Below, piece after piece: positions 34,057 to 43,088 of a DNA stretch of 64,000 nucleotides. Numbering within the stretch: the first letter of the stretch is position 1; every line of letters starts with the position of its first letter. The DNA is from Klenkia brasiliensis (GTDB lineage: Bacteria > Actinomycetota > Actinomycetes > Mycobacteriales > Geodermatophilaceae): positions 620,001 to 684,000 of the forward strand of contig NZ_FNCF01000002.1 of assembly GCF_900100695.1 (NCBI RefSeq), written 5' to 3'. A program made the position numbers and the translations under genes. Below the pieces are notes generated by a model, which did no database searches, was not told the DNA's origin, and saw only the letters and a list, made by a program, of their open reading frames with translations.

Positions 34057-35306
34057 TCCTGGAGCGCCGCCTGGACGGCGGCGAGCTTGGCCTGGGTCTC
34101 GGCGAGCTCGGCCATCGGGTCGGAGTCCCCGACGATGCCGCAGCCGGCGAACAGCCGGGCCTCCGCGCCGCCCGCGCCCCCGGTCAGCTGGGCGCAGCGC
34201 AGCGCCAGCCCGAACTCGCCGTCCCCCCGGGCGTCCAGCCAGCCCACCGGGCCGGCGTACCGGTCGCGGTCCATGCCCTCGATCTCCCGGATCAGCTCCA
34301 GCGCGGCCCCGCGGGGGGTGCCGCCGACCGCCGCGGTGGGGTGCACCGCCGCCAGCAGCTCGAGCAGGCCGGGGGCACCGGGCGCCAGGTGGCCGCGGAC
34401 GTCGGTGGACAGGTGCCGCACGTTGGGCAGCGTGAGCACCGAGGGCCGGGACGGGACGGCGAGGTCGGTGCACCACGGCCGCAGCGCCGCGGCGAGGCTG
34501 TCGACGGCGTACCGGTGCTCGGCGTGGTCCTTGGCGCTGCCGGCCAGCCCCGCCCCCAACGCGGTGTCGGCGGCGGCGTCGGAGCTGCGCGGCGCGGTGC
34601 CGGCCAGCACCCGGGAGGACACCTCGTCGCCGGTGCGGCGCAGCAGCAGCTCGGGGGTCGCGCCGAGCAGGCCCTCGACGGCGAAGGTCCAGCAGGAGGG
34701 GAAGCGCGCGGCCAGCCGCAGCAGCAGCCGGCGGGGGTCCAGCGGGTGGTCGGCGCGGACCAGGACGTCGCGGGCCAGCACCACCTTGTCCAGGTCGCCG
34801 GCGGCGATCCGCCGCACCGCCTCGCCGACCCGGCCGCACCAGGTCACCGGGTCCAGCTCGCCGTCGGCGTAGCTGAGCCGCCCGATGGAGGAGTCGGCGG
34901 CCTGCGCGGGGAACTCGGTGACCTCGGGGTGGTCGTCCCCGGCCACGGTCACCCACGTCTGCCCGTCCCGGCGGCCCAGCACCACGGCGGGGACGACGAA
35001 CACCGACCGGCCGCGCTCGGGGTCGAAGGCGACCGAGCCGAACAGCACCGCACCGGAGCCGGGCACGCCCAGCGGGTCGACCACCTCGGTGGCCGCGCAC
35101 CGCTGCGCCCACCAGTCGGCGGCCCGCTCGAGCGCGCCGGGGCCGGTGACCTCGAACCGGTCGACCTCGCCCCAGCCCACCAGGCCCTCGCCGTCGCGGA
35201 CCCAGGCCAGCGCGCCCCGCGCGGGCAGCTTGGTCAGCAGGTCACTGCGCCGCCGGCCCAGGGGGGTGGTGACCACCCGCTGGGTGGTCGTCGCCGTACC
35301 GGTCAC
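34053..35306 (-). CDS. menF: Isochorismate synthase
   Basis: 417 residues, chorismate-utilising enzyme family. KVVLARDVLVRADHP, FAVEGLLGATPELLLRR, VLAGTAPRSSD, HPTAAVGGTPRGAALELI, GPVGWLDARGDGEFGLALR and the C-terminal LFAGCGIVGDSDPMAEL contain the Mg2+- and chorismate-binding residues. It converts chorismate to isochorismate, the entry step to menaquinone. GTG 35306 is preferred to GTG 35315 because a TATCGT -10 lies 7 nt upstream of 35306, while 35315 falls within that hexamer. Divergent from menG through a perfect inverted repeat. Confidence 0.92.
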   Translation of the reverse strand: MTGTATTTQRVVTTPLGRRRSDLLTKLPARGALAWVRDGEGLVGWGEVDRFEVTGPGALERAADWWAQRCAATEVVDPLGVPGSGAVLFGSVAFDPERGRSVFVVPAVVLGRRDGQTWVTVAGDDHPEVTEFPAQAADSSIGRLSYADGELDPVTWCGRVGEAVRRIAAGDLDKVVLARDVLVRADHPLDPRRLLLRLAARFPSCWTFAVEGLLGATPELLLRRTGDEVSSRVLAGTAPRSSDAAADTALGAGLAGSAKDHAEHRYAVDSLAAALRPWCTDLAVPSRPSVLTLPNVRHLSTDVRGHLAPGAPGLLELLAAVHPTAAVGGTPRGAALELIREIEGMDRDRYAGPVGWLDARGDGEFGLALRCAQLTGGAGGAEARLFAGCGIVGDSDPMAELAETQAKLAAVQAALQD

Positions 35307-35307
35307 A

Positions 35308-35344
35308 CCGATCACGATAGGCAGCGCGCCCGTATCGTGATCGG
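35308..35344. promoter_or_regulatory. 12-bp inverted repeat forming paired menF/menG leaderless promoters
   Basis: CCGATCACGATA (35308-35319) and TATCGTGATCGG (35333-35344) are exact inverted copies around a 13-nt centre. Each arm holds a TATCGT -10 pointing outward, 7 nt from the menF GTG and 8 nt from the menG GTG. The symmetry could also be read by a dimeric regulator at both promoters. Confidence 0.6.
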
Positions 35345-35346
35345 GC

Positions 35347-36063
35347 GTGAGCGCAGGAGATCGGACACAGGCCGGCTACCGGGCGACGCTGGAGAAGCGC
35401 CCCGCCGAGGTCGCCGCGATGTTCGACCGCGTCGCCGGCCGCTACGACGTCACCAACACCGTGCTCTCCGGCGGGCTGGACGCCGGCTGGCGGCGGGCCA
35501 CCCGCGAGGCGCTGGGCGCCCGCGCCGGGCAGACGGTGCTCGACGTCGCCGCAGGCACCGGGGTGTCCACCGTGGAGCTGGCCTCGGGCGGGGTCACCGC
35601 GATCGCCTGCGACTTCTCCCAGGGCATGCTGCGCGCGGGCGCCCACCGGCCGGTGCCGATGGTGGCCGGCGACGCGATGGCGCTGCCGCTGGCCGACGAG
35701 AGCGTCGACGGCGTGGTCATCAGCTTCGGCCTGCGCAACGTCGCCGACCCCGACGCCGCGCTGCGCGAGTTCGCCCGGGTGACCCGCCCCGGCGGCACCC
35801 TGGTGGTCTGCGAGTTCTCCACCCCGACCTGGGCGCCGTGGCGCACGGTCTACCTGGAGTACCTGATGCGGGCGCTGCCGTCGATCGCCCGGGCGGTGAG
35901 CAGCAACCCCGAGGCCTACGTCTACCTGGCCGAGTCGATCCGGGCCTGGCCGCCGCAGCAGCCGATGGCCGCCAAGCTGCAGGCCGCCGGCTGGTCCGAC
36001 GTGGCCTGGCGCAACCTCACCGGCGGGATCGTCGCGCTGCACCGGGGCACCAAGCGGGGTTGA
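35347..36063 (+). CDS. menG: Demethylmenaquinone methyltransferase (UbiE/MenG)
   Basis: 238 residues. SAM-dependent methyltransferase with [20 protein letters not shown], motif [41 protein letters not shown] and the C-terminal [21 protein letters not shown]. It methylates demethylmenaquinone to menaquinone. Leaderless GTG at 35347. This matches Rv0558 in position, upstream of the geranylgeranyl-reductase-type gene. Confidence 0.93.
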   Translation: MSAGDRTQAGYRATLEKRPAEVAAMFDRVAGRYDVTNTVLSGGLDAGWRRATREALGARAGQTVLDVAAGTGVSTVELASGGVTAIACDFSQGMLRAGAHRPVPMVAGDAMALPLADESVDGVVISFGLRNVADPDAALREFARVTRPGGTLVVCEFSTPTWAPWRTVYLEYLMRALPSIARAVSSNPEAYVYLAESIRAWPPQQPMAAKLQAAGWSDVAWRNLTGGIVALHRGTKRG

Positions 36064-36092
36064 CCCGGCGTGACCCCGGGCACACGGGTGCC

Positions 36093-36227
36093 ATGACGTT
36101 CCCGCCCACGCCCGACCCCGGTCCCGTCGACCCGCCGCCCACCCCGGTGGACCCGGTGCCCTCGGAGCCCGCGCCGCCGTCCCCGGTGCCCAGCCCGACC
36201 GACCCGGTCGCGCCACCGCCTTCCTAG
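36093..36227 (+). CDS. Possible proline-rich mini-protein
   Basis: 44 codons from ATG 36093, opening MTFPPTPDPGPVDPPPTPV. About half of the residues are proline, the rest Asp, Val, Ser and Ala, with no hydrophobic segment. Third codon positions are almost all G or C, as in the neighbouring genes. The TAG stop forms the first three bases of the menJ -10 (TAGACT). No ribosome binding site or -10 is evident for the ATG, so it may be a non-coding coincidence. Confidence 0.3.
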   Translation: MTFPPTPDPGPVDPPPTPVDPVPSEPAPPSPVPSPTDPVAPPPS

Positions 36228-36230
36228 ACT
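36225..36230 (+). promoter_or_regulatory. -10 element of leaderless menJ promoter
   Basis: TAGACT, 7 nt before the menJ GTG at 36238, with no Shine-Dalgarno between. Matches the pattern of the other men promoters. Confidence 0.5.
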
Positions 36231-36237
36231 CGCCCCC

Positions 36238-37482
36238 GTGGCGACGCAGCAGCACGACGTGGTGGTCGCCGGGGCCGGACCGGCCGGGTCGTCCGCGGCC
36301 TACTGGCTGGCCCGGGCCGGCCTCGACGTGCTGGTGCTGGAGAAGTCGCACTTCCCCCGCGAGAAGGTGTGCGGCGACGGGCTGACCCCGCGCGGGGTGG
36401 CCGCGCTCGCCGCGATGGGCATCGACACCGACGACGACGGCTGGGTGCGCCACCGCGGCCTGCGGGTCCACGGCGGCGGCCAGGTCGTCGAGGTCGACTG
36501 GCCGCGGCTGGCCCGCTGGCCCGCGGGCGGGCTCATCCGCACCCGCGCCGACCTCGACGCCCAGCTCGCCCGGCACGCCGTCGCGGCCGGCGCGGAGATC
36601 CGGTTCGGCGTCACCGTCGCCGAGCCGCTGCTCGACGACGCCGGCCGGGTGTGCGGGGTGCGCACCGCCGACGGGGAGGAGCACCGGGCGACGCTGGTGG
36701 TCTCCGCCGAGGGCCTGTCGGGCCGGCTGGCCAAGGCGATCGGCCTGACCCGCCGCACCGACGTCCCGCTGGGCGTCGCCGTCCGGCAGTACCTGCCGAC
36801 CGCGCGCACGCACGACCCCTACCTGGACATCTCCTTCGACCTGACCGCGCAGGGCCCGGACGCCGAGTCCATGCCCGGCTACGGCTGGTTCTTCCCGATG
36901 GGCGACGGCACGGCCAACGTCGGGTTCGGCCTGCTGGACACCCGGTACGCCGGGGACGACGACACCCGCACGGTCTACCGCCGCTGGATCGCGTCGCTGC
37001 CCGCGTCGTGGGGCATCGACCCCGAGGCGCCCGGCACCCCGCTGCGCGGCGCCGGCCTGCCGACCTCGCTGTCCCGCCGGCCGGCCTACACCCGCGGGCT
37101 GCTGCTGGTCGGCGACTCCGCCGGCACGGTCAACCCGTTCAACGGCGAGGGCATCAGCTACGCCATGGAGACCGCCCGCACCGCGAGCGAGGTGGTGCTC
37201 GCCGCGCTGGCCGCCCCCGCCGGCCCCGCGCGCGAGGCGGTGCTGCGCCGCTACCCCGAGCGGCTGCGCGCGGAGTTCGGCGCCCACCACCGGCTGGGTG
37301 CGCTGTTCCTCAAGGGCCTGGCCCGCCCGGAGCTGGTCCGGTTCGCCACCGCGCACGGCCTCAAGCGCCCGGCCGCGGTCGCCGTCGCGCTGCGGCTGAT
37401 GGGCAACCTCTCCGACGGTCGGGACGGCGACGCCGTCGACCGCACCCTCGACGTGCTGCACCGCCTCACCCCCTCCCGCTGA
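36238..37482 (+). CDS. menJ: Menaquinone reductase / geranylgeranyl reductase family flavoprotein
   Basis: 414 residues. N-terminal FAD motif VVVAGAGPAGSSAAYWLARAG with the ribose-binding Glu in VLVLEKSHFPREKVCGDGLT; second FAD motif LLVGDSAGTVNPFNGEGISY. PREKVCGDGLTPRG is the geranylgeranyl reductase signature. Rv0561c (MenJ) saturates one isoprene unit of menaquinone, giving MK-9(H2)-type quinones; the neighbours menG and the prenyl synthase support that role here. Leaderless GTG. A strong hairpin follows at 37496-37524. Confidence 0.87.
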   Translation: MATQQHDVVVAGAGPAGSSAAYWLARAGLDVLVLEKSHFPREKVCGDGLTPRGVAALAAMGIDTDDDGWVRHRGLRVHGGGQVVEVDWPRLARWPAGGLIRTRADLDAQLARHAVAAGAEIRFGVTVAEPLLDDAGRVCGVRTADGEEHRATLVVSAEGLSGRLAKAIGLTRRTDVPLGVAVRQYLPTARTHDPYLDISFDLTAQGPDAESMPGYGWFFPMGDGTANVGFGLLDTRYAGDDDTRTVYRRWIASLPASWGIDPEAPGTPLRGAGLPTSLSRRPAYTRGLLLVGDSAGTVNPFNGEGISYAMETARTASEVVLAALAAPAGPAREAVLRRYPERLRAEFGAHHRLGALFLKGLARPELVRFATAHGLKRPAAVAVALRLMGNLSDGRDGDAVDRTLDVLHRLTPSR

Positions 37483-37495
37483 CCCCCCCGGCGCC

Positions 37496-37524
37496 CAGCC
37501 GGTCACCGCGGAGGTGACCGGCTG
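37496..37524 (+). terminator. Strong hairpin after menJ
   Basis: CAGCCGGTCACC and GGTGACCGGCTG are perfect 12-bp arms with a GCGGA loop, 13 nt after the menJ stop. No U tract, but this is the most stable hairpin seen at a gene end in the window and separates men transcription from the nuo promoter. Confidence 0.6.
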
Positions 37525-37616
37525 CCGGTGCCCCGACCTGCGCGGATGCCGGTGAGGGTGCCCTGGGTCGCGACTCGCCGGGCGGGGGACCCTTCCGGGG
37601 AGTGTGACCTGGGGCA

Positions 37617-37622
37617 TAGGGT
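37617..37622 (+). promoter_or_regulatory. Candidate -10 of the nuo operon
   Basis: TAGGGT fits TANNNT. Transcription would start near 37630, placing the Rex operator at 37636-37655 just downstream, where bound Rex would act as a roadblock. No convincing -35. Confidence 0.4.
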
Positions 37623-37635
37623 TCTGACGTGTCGA

Positions 37636-37655
37636 CTTGTGAACGAATTCACAAG
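37636..37655. promoter_or_regulatory. Perfect Rex operator upstream of nuoA
   Basis: CTTGTGAA-CGAA-TTCACAAG is a perfect 8-bp inverted repeat that contains the Rex consensus TTGTGAA-N4-TTCACAA with no mismatch, 27 nt before the nuoA ATG. Rex would repress complex I when NADH/NAD+ is low. It is preceded by GTGTCGAC. Confidence 0.88.
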
Positions 37656-37681
37656 CGGACCGGGAACCGGGGGAGGCGCTG

Positions 37682-38044
37682 ATGCTCGCGACCTACGCGC
37701 CGCTGGTCGGGTTGTTCGTGCTCGCGGCCGGGTTCGCGCTGTTCTCGGTGACCGCGGCGCCCTTCATCGGCCCGCGCCGGTACAACTCCGCCAAGCTCGA
37801 GGCCTACGAGTGCGGCATCGAACCGGTCGACCAGCCGCTGTCGGGCGGTCGTTTCCCGATTAAGTACTACCTGACCGCGATGCTCTTCATCGTCTTCGAC
37901 ATCGAGATCGTCTTCCTCTACCCGTGGGCGGTCGCCAACGACCAGCTCGGGGTCTTCGGTCTGGTCGAGATGGTCGTCTTCATCGCCACGGTCTTCATCG
38001 CCTACGCCTACGTCTGGCGCCGCGGCGGATTGGAGTGGGACTGA
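37682..38044 (+). CDS. nuoA: NADH-quinone oxidoreductase subunit A
   Basis: 120 residues, three membrane helices. Conserved [15 protein letters not shown] loop and [20 protein letters not shown] helix, where the acidic residues take part in the quinone-site loop and proton path. First gene of a complete nuoA-N operon for proton-pumping NADH:menaquinone oxidoreductase. Ribosome binding site GGGGGAGG; preceded by a Rex operator. Confidence 0.96.
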   Translation: MLATYAPLVGLFVLAAGFALFSVTAAPFIGPRRYNSAKLEAYECGIEPVDQPLSGGRFPIKYYLTAMLFIVFDIEIVFLYPWAVANDQLGVFGLVEMVVFIATVFIAYAYVWRRGGLEWD

Positions 38045-38045
38045 G

Positions 38046-38714
38046 ATGGGCCTCGAGGAGAAGATCCCCAGCGGCGTCCTGCTGACCAGTGTGGAGAAGC
38101 TGGTCAACTGGACCCGCAAGTCCTCCCTGTGGCCGGCCACCTTCGGGCTGGCCTGCTGCGCGATCGAGATGATGGCGTCGGGCGCCGGCCGCTACGACCT
38201 GGCCCGGTTCGGCATGGAAGTCTTCCGGGCCAGCCCCCGCCAGGCCGACCTGATGATCGTGGCCGGGCGGGTCAGCCAGAAGATGGCCCCGGTCCTGCGG
38301 CAGATCTACGACCAGATGCCCGAGCCGCGCTGGGTGCTGGCCATGGGTGTCTGCTCGAGCTCGGGCGGCATGTTCAACAACTACGCGATCGTGCAGGGCG
38401 TCGACCACATCGTGCCGGTGGACATGTACCTGCCCGGCTGCCCGCCGCGGCCGGAGATGCTCATGGACGCCATCCTCAAGCTGCACCACAAGATCCAGCA
38501 CGAGCCGCTGGGCCCGAAGCGCGCCGCCGCCCTCGCCGCGGCGCAGGCGAACGGGACGGCGCCGGACCTGCACGTCGAGATGCCCTCCACCGTGCGGGCC
38601 GACAAGCGGGCGCGCCGGGCCTACGAGGAGGCCGCCGCCGCGGGTCGCACCGGCCAGTTCGCCATCGAGCAGCGCGGCGGCAACGCCGTCCTGCTGCCCG
38701 GGGAGCGGCCGTGA
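38046..38714 (+). CDS. nuoB: NADH-quinone oxidoreductase subunit B
   Basis: 222 residues. Holds the terminal N2 [4Fe-4S] cluster: [11 protein letters not shown] (tandem cysteines), [15 protein letters not shown] and [15 protein letters not shown]. The last ~45 residues ([20 protein letters not shown] and beyond) extend past the ~180-residue usual length. Transfers electrons to menaquinone. Starts 1 nt after nuoA and overlaps nuoC by 4 nt. Confidence 0.95.
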   Translation: MGLEEKIPSGVLLTSVEKLVNWTRKSSLWPATFGLACCAIEMMASGAGRYDLARFGMEVFRASPRQADLMIVAGRVSQKMAPVLRQIYDQMPEPRWVLAMGVCSSSGGMFNNYAIVQGVDHIVPVDMYLPGCPPRPEMLMDAILKLHHKIQHEPLGPKRAAALAAAQANGTAPDLHVEMPSTVRADKRARRAYEEAAAAGRTGQFAIEQRGGNAVLLPGERP

Positions 38715-39390
38715 CGGCGTCGGGCGGTGGCGCCTTCCGGACCGGTGCCTTCGGGGTCACCGGCAGCGGTGACACCTCCGGCTTCGGCGGCCTGGTCCGG
38801 GTCGAGCCCGGTGGGGCGGTCGCGCTGCACTCCACCGACCGGCCCTACGGCGGCTGGTTCGACGAGGTCGCCGACGCCCTGGCGGACGCGGTCGGGCAGG
38901 CCACCTACGACGCCGCCGTCCGGCGGGTGCTGGTCGACCGGGGCGAGATCACCTGGTTCGTGCACCGCGAGCACCTGCTCACCCTGCTGCAGGCGCTGCG
39001 CGACGACGACGCCCTGCGCTTCGAGCTGTGCAGCAGCCTGTCCGGCGTCGACTACCACGACGCCGGCGGCCCGATCGGCGAGCGGCTGCACGTGGTCTAC
39101 CACCTGACCTCGATGACCTACCGCCGCCGCATCCGCCTGGAGGTGGCGGTCACCGACGCCGACCCGCACGTGCCCAGCGCCACCCGCGTCTACCCGACGA
39201 CGGACTGGCACGAGCGCGAGTGCTTCGACATGTTCGGCGTCGTCTTCGACGGCCACCCGGCGCTGACCCGGATCCTCATGCCCGACGACTGGGACGGCCA
39301 CCCCCAGCGCAAGGACTACCCGCTCGGCGGGGTCCCCGTGGAGTACCACGACGCGACCATCCCGCCCCCGGACGAGAGGCGGTCCTACCG

Positions 39391-39394
<4 letters not shown>
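38711..39394 (+). CDS. nuoC: NADH-quinone oxidoreductase subunit C
   Basis: 227 residues. An N-terminal Gly/Ser/Thr-rich segment of ~35 residues, then the 30-kDa subunit domain with [15 protein letters not shown] and the signature [20 protein letters not shown] and [19 protein letters not shown]. Peripheral-arm structural subunit that docks with NuoD. Overlaps nuoB and nuoD (GTGA). Confidence 0.95.
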
Positions 39395-40706
<1,312 letters not shown>

Positions 40707-40710
<4 letters not shown>

Positions 40711-41756
40711 GCGCGCTGCCAGGGTCCGCCGAGGGGACGGCGGTCACGGGTCTCGATTCGTCCGCGGTCACCGGCTCCGCGGAGGACCTGCCGCCGCTGA
40801 CGGAGACCACCCGGCTCGAGTGCCGCGAGATCATGGCCCGCTACCCGGTGCCGCGCTCGGCGCTGCTGCCGATGCTGCACCTGGTGCAGAGCGTGCAGGG
40901 CTACGTCACCCCCGAGGGCGTGGCGCTGTGCGCGCAGGAGCTGGGCCTGACCAAGGCCGAGGTCGGCGCGGTCGCGACCTTCTACACGATGTTCAAGCGC
41001 CGCCCCACCGGCCGGCACCTGGTCAGCGTCTGCACCAACACGCTGTGCGCCGTCCTCGGCGGGCAGCGGATCTTCGACGCGGTGGCCGGCGAGCTCGGCG
41101 TGCACCACGACGAGACCACCGCCGACGGCTCGATCACCCTCGAGCACGCCGAGTGCCTGGCGGCCTGCGACTACGCCCCGGTCGTCACCGTGGACTACGA
41201 GTTCTACGACCAGCAGGACGTCGGCTCCGCCCTCGAGCTGGTCGCGGCGCTGCGCCGCGGCGAGAAGCCCGACCCCACCCGCGGGGCCCCGCTGACCGAC
41301 TTCCGCGGCATCTCCCGCCAGCTCGCCGGGTTCAGCCAGCACGCCGACGACGCCGCCGCGCGCGCCGCCGTCGACGGGCCCAGCGCCGGCGTCCCCACCC
41401 TGCGCGGGGTCCGGCTGGCCGCCGAGCGCGGCGAGACCGCCCCGCCGATGCCCGGCGCCCCGTCCGCCGGGGCAGGGGAGCCCGCACCCCACGCGCCCGC
41501 CGGATTCGTGGGGGAGGGGCTCCCACGCCCCGGCGGGGACGGCGACGCCGACGGCGGCCGCACGCCGGGCGCCGCCGCCGCGGACGCGCAGGTGGCCGCC
41601 GCGGACAACCCCGCCGAGCGCTCCGGCGCCGAGCAGAACCACCCCGACCGCGCCGAGCCGGCCGGCCGCGACGCCGCCGACCGCGACGCACCCGCCCCCG
41701 ACGCCGACGGCCAGGCCCAGTCCGGGTCCGGCACGTCGGTCCCGCGAGAGGTCTGA
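40707..41756 (+). CDS. nuoE: NADH-quinone oxidoreductase subunit E with long C-terminal tail
   Basis: 349 residues, far longer than the usual ~170-250. The core (~30-200) shows the [2Fe-2S] cysteines in [14 protein letters not shown] and [14 protein letters not shown] with [11 protein letters not shown]. From ~205 on the chain is disordered and low in complexity, rich in Ala, Pro, Gly, Asp and Arg ([14 protein letters not shown] at the end). The tail has no recognisable domain. Electron-input module with NuoF. Confidence 0.92.
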
Positions 41757-41759
41757 ACC

Positions 41760-43088
41760 ATGCCGCTCACCCCTGTGCTGACCAGCCGCTTCGCCGAGCC
41801 GCGCAGCTGGACCATCGAGACCTACGAGCGCACCGAGGGCTACTCGGCCTGGCGGACCGCGCTGGGCATGACGCCCGACGAGCTGGTCACCCTGGTCAAG
41901 GACTCCGGCCTGCGCGGCCGCGGCGGCGCCGGCTTCCCGACCGGGATGAAGTGGAGCTTCATCCCGCAGCCCAAGCCGGGGGAGACCCCGACCGGCCCGG
42001 CCGCCAAGCCCAAGTACCTGGTGGTCAACGCCGACGAGGGCGAGCCCGGCACCTGCAAGGACGTGCCGCTGATGATGGCCGACCCGCACTCCCTGGTGGA
42101 GGGAGTGGCCATCGCCTCCTACGCGATCCGCTGCTCCTTCGCCGTCATCTACGTGCGCGGCGAGGCGGTGCACGCCCACCGGAGGCTGCAGGCCGCCGTC
42201 GCCGAGGCCTACGCCGCGGGCCACCTGGGCCGCGACGTCCACGGCTCCGGGGTCGACCTCGACGTCGTCGTGCACGCCGGTGCGGGTGCTTACATCTGCG
42301 GCGAGGAGACCGCGCTGCTGGACTCCCTGGAGGGCCGCCGCGGCCAGCCCCGGCTCAAGCCCCCGTTCCCCGCCGTCGCCGGGCTCTACGGCGCCCCGAC
42401 CGTGGTCAACAACGTGGAGACGCTGGCCAGCGTGCCGTTCGTGGTGCGCGGCGGGTCGGCCTGGTTCAAGGAGTTCGGCCCGGAGAAGTCGCCCGGGCCC
42501 AAGATCTACTCGATCTCCGGACGGGTGGTGCACCCCGGCCAGTACGAGGCCCCCATGGGGACGACGATGCGCGAGCTGCTGGCCATGGCCGGCGGCGTGC
42601 GGCCGGGCCACGAGCTGAAGTTCTGGACGCCGGGCGGCTCCTCGACGCCGTACTTCACGCCCGAGCACCTCGACGTCCCGCTGGACTTCGACTCCGTGGC
42701 CGCGGCCGGCTCGATGCTCGGCACCACCGCGCTGATGGTCTTCGACGAGACCGACTCGGTCGTGGAGGCCACCCTGCGGTTCACCGAGTTCTACGCGCAC
42801 GAGAGCTGCGGCAAGTGCACCCCGTGCCGGGAGGGCACCTACTGGCTGGTCCAGATCCTGGAGCGGCTGGTCGCCGGACACGGCACCGCGCGCGACCTGG
42901 ACCTGCTCACCGACACCTGCGACAACATCCTGGGCCGGTCCTTCTGCGCCCTCGGCGACGGCGCCACCAGCTGCATCGCGTCCTCGCTGAAGTACTTCCG
43001 CGACGACTACGTCACCCTGCTGCCGCCCGACGAGCAGGGCCGGCTGGGCCGCACGCTGAAGCTCGAGCCGGTCGGGGCGATGGCATGA
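41760..43088 (+). CDS. nuoF: NADH-quinone oxidoreductase subunit F
   Basis: 442 residues. Binds NADH ([17 protein letters not shown]), FMN ([16 protein letters not shown]) and the N3 [4Fe-4S] cluster ([16 protein letters not shown] plus the downstream Cys in [11 protein letters not shown]). The entry point of electrons from NADH. ATG 41760 preceded by GAGAGG; overlaps nuoG by 4 nt. Confidence 0.96.
   Translation: MPLTPVLTSRFAEPRSWTIETYERTEGYSAWRTALGMTPDELVTLVKDSGLRGRGGAGFPTGMKWSFIPQPKPGETPTGPAAKPKYLVVNADEGEPGTCKDVPLMMADPHSLVEGVAIASYAIRCSFAVIYVRGEAVHAHRRLQAAVAEAYAAGHLGRDVHGSGVDLDVVVHAGAGAYICGEETALLDSLEGRRGQPRLKPPFPAVAGLYGAPTVVNNVETLASVPFVVRGGSAWFKEFGPEKSPGPKIYSISGRVVHPGQYEAPMGTTMRELLAMAGGVRPGHELKFWTPGGSSTPYFTPEHLDVPLDFDSVAAAGSMLGTTALMVFDETDSVVEATLRFTEFYAHESCGKCTPCREGTYWLVQILERLVAGHGTARDLDLLTDTCDNILGRSFCALGDGATSCIASSLKYFRDDYVTLLPPDEQGRLGRTLKLEPVGAMA

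Noticed and set aside
31777-35112. A 1111-codon open frame on the minus strand opposite menD and across menF
   Set aside because: It lies opposite menD and out of frame with menF, is rich in Arg/Pro/Gly with no domain, and reflects the lack of stop codons in GC-rich antisense frames.
35306-35315. GTG 35315 as the menF start
   Set aside because: It lies inside the TATCGT -10 element on the minus strand, so a transcript from that promoter would not include it.
40820-43084. Open frame upstream of and continuous with nuoG
   Set aside because: This part is out of frame with nuoE and nuoF and shows shadow composition; the real nuoG begins at ATG 43085.
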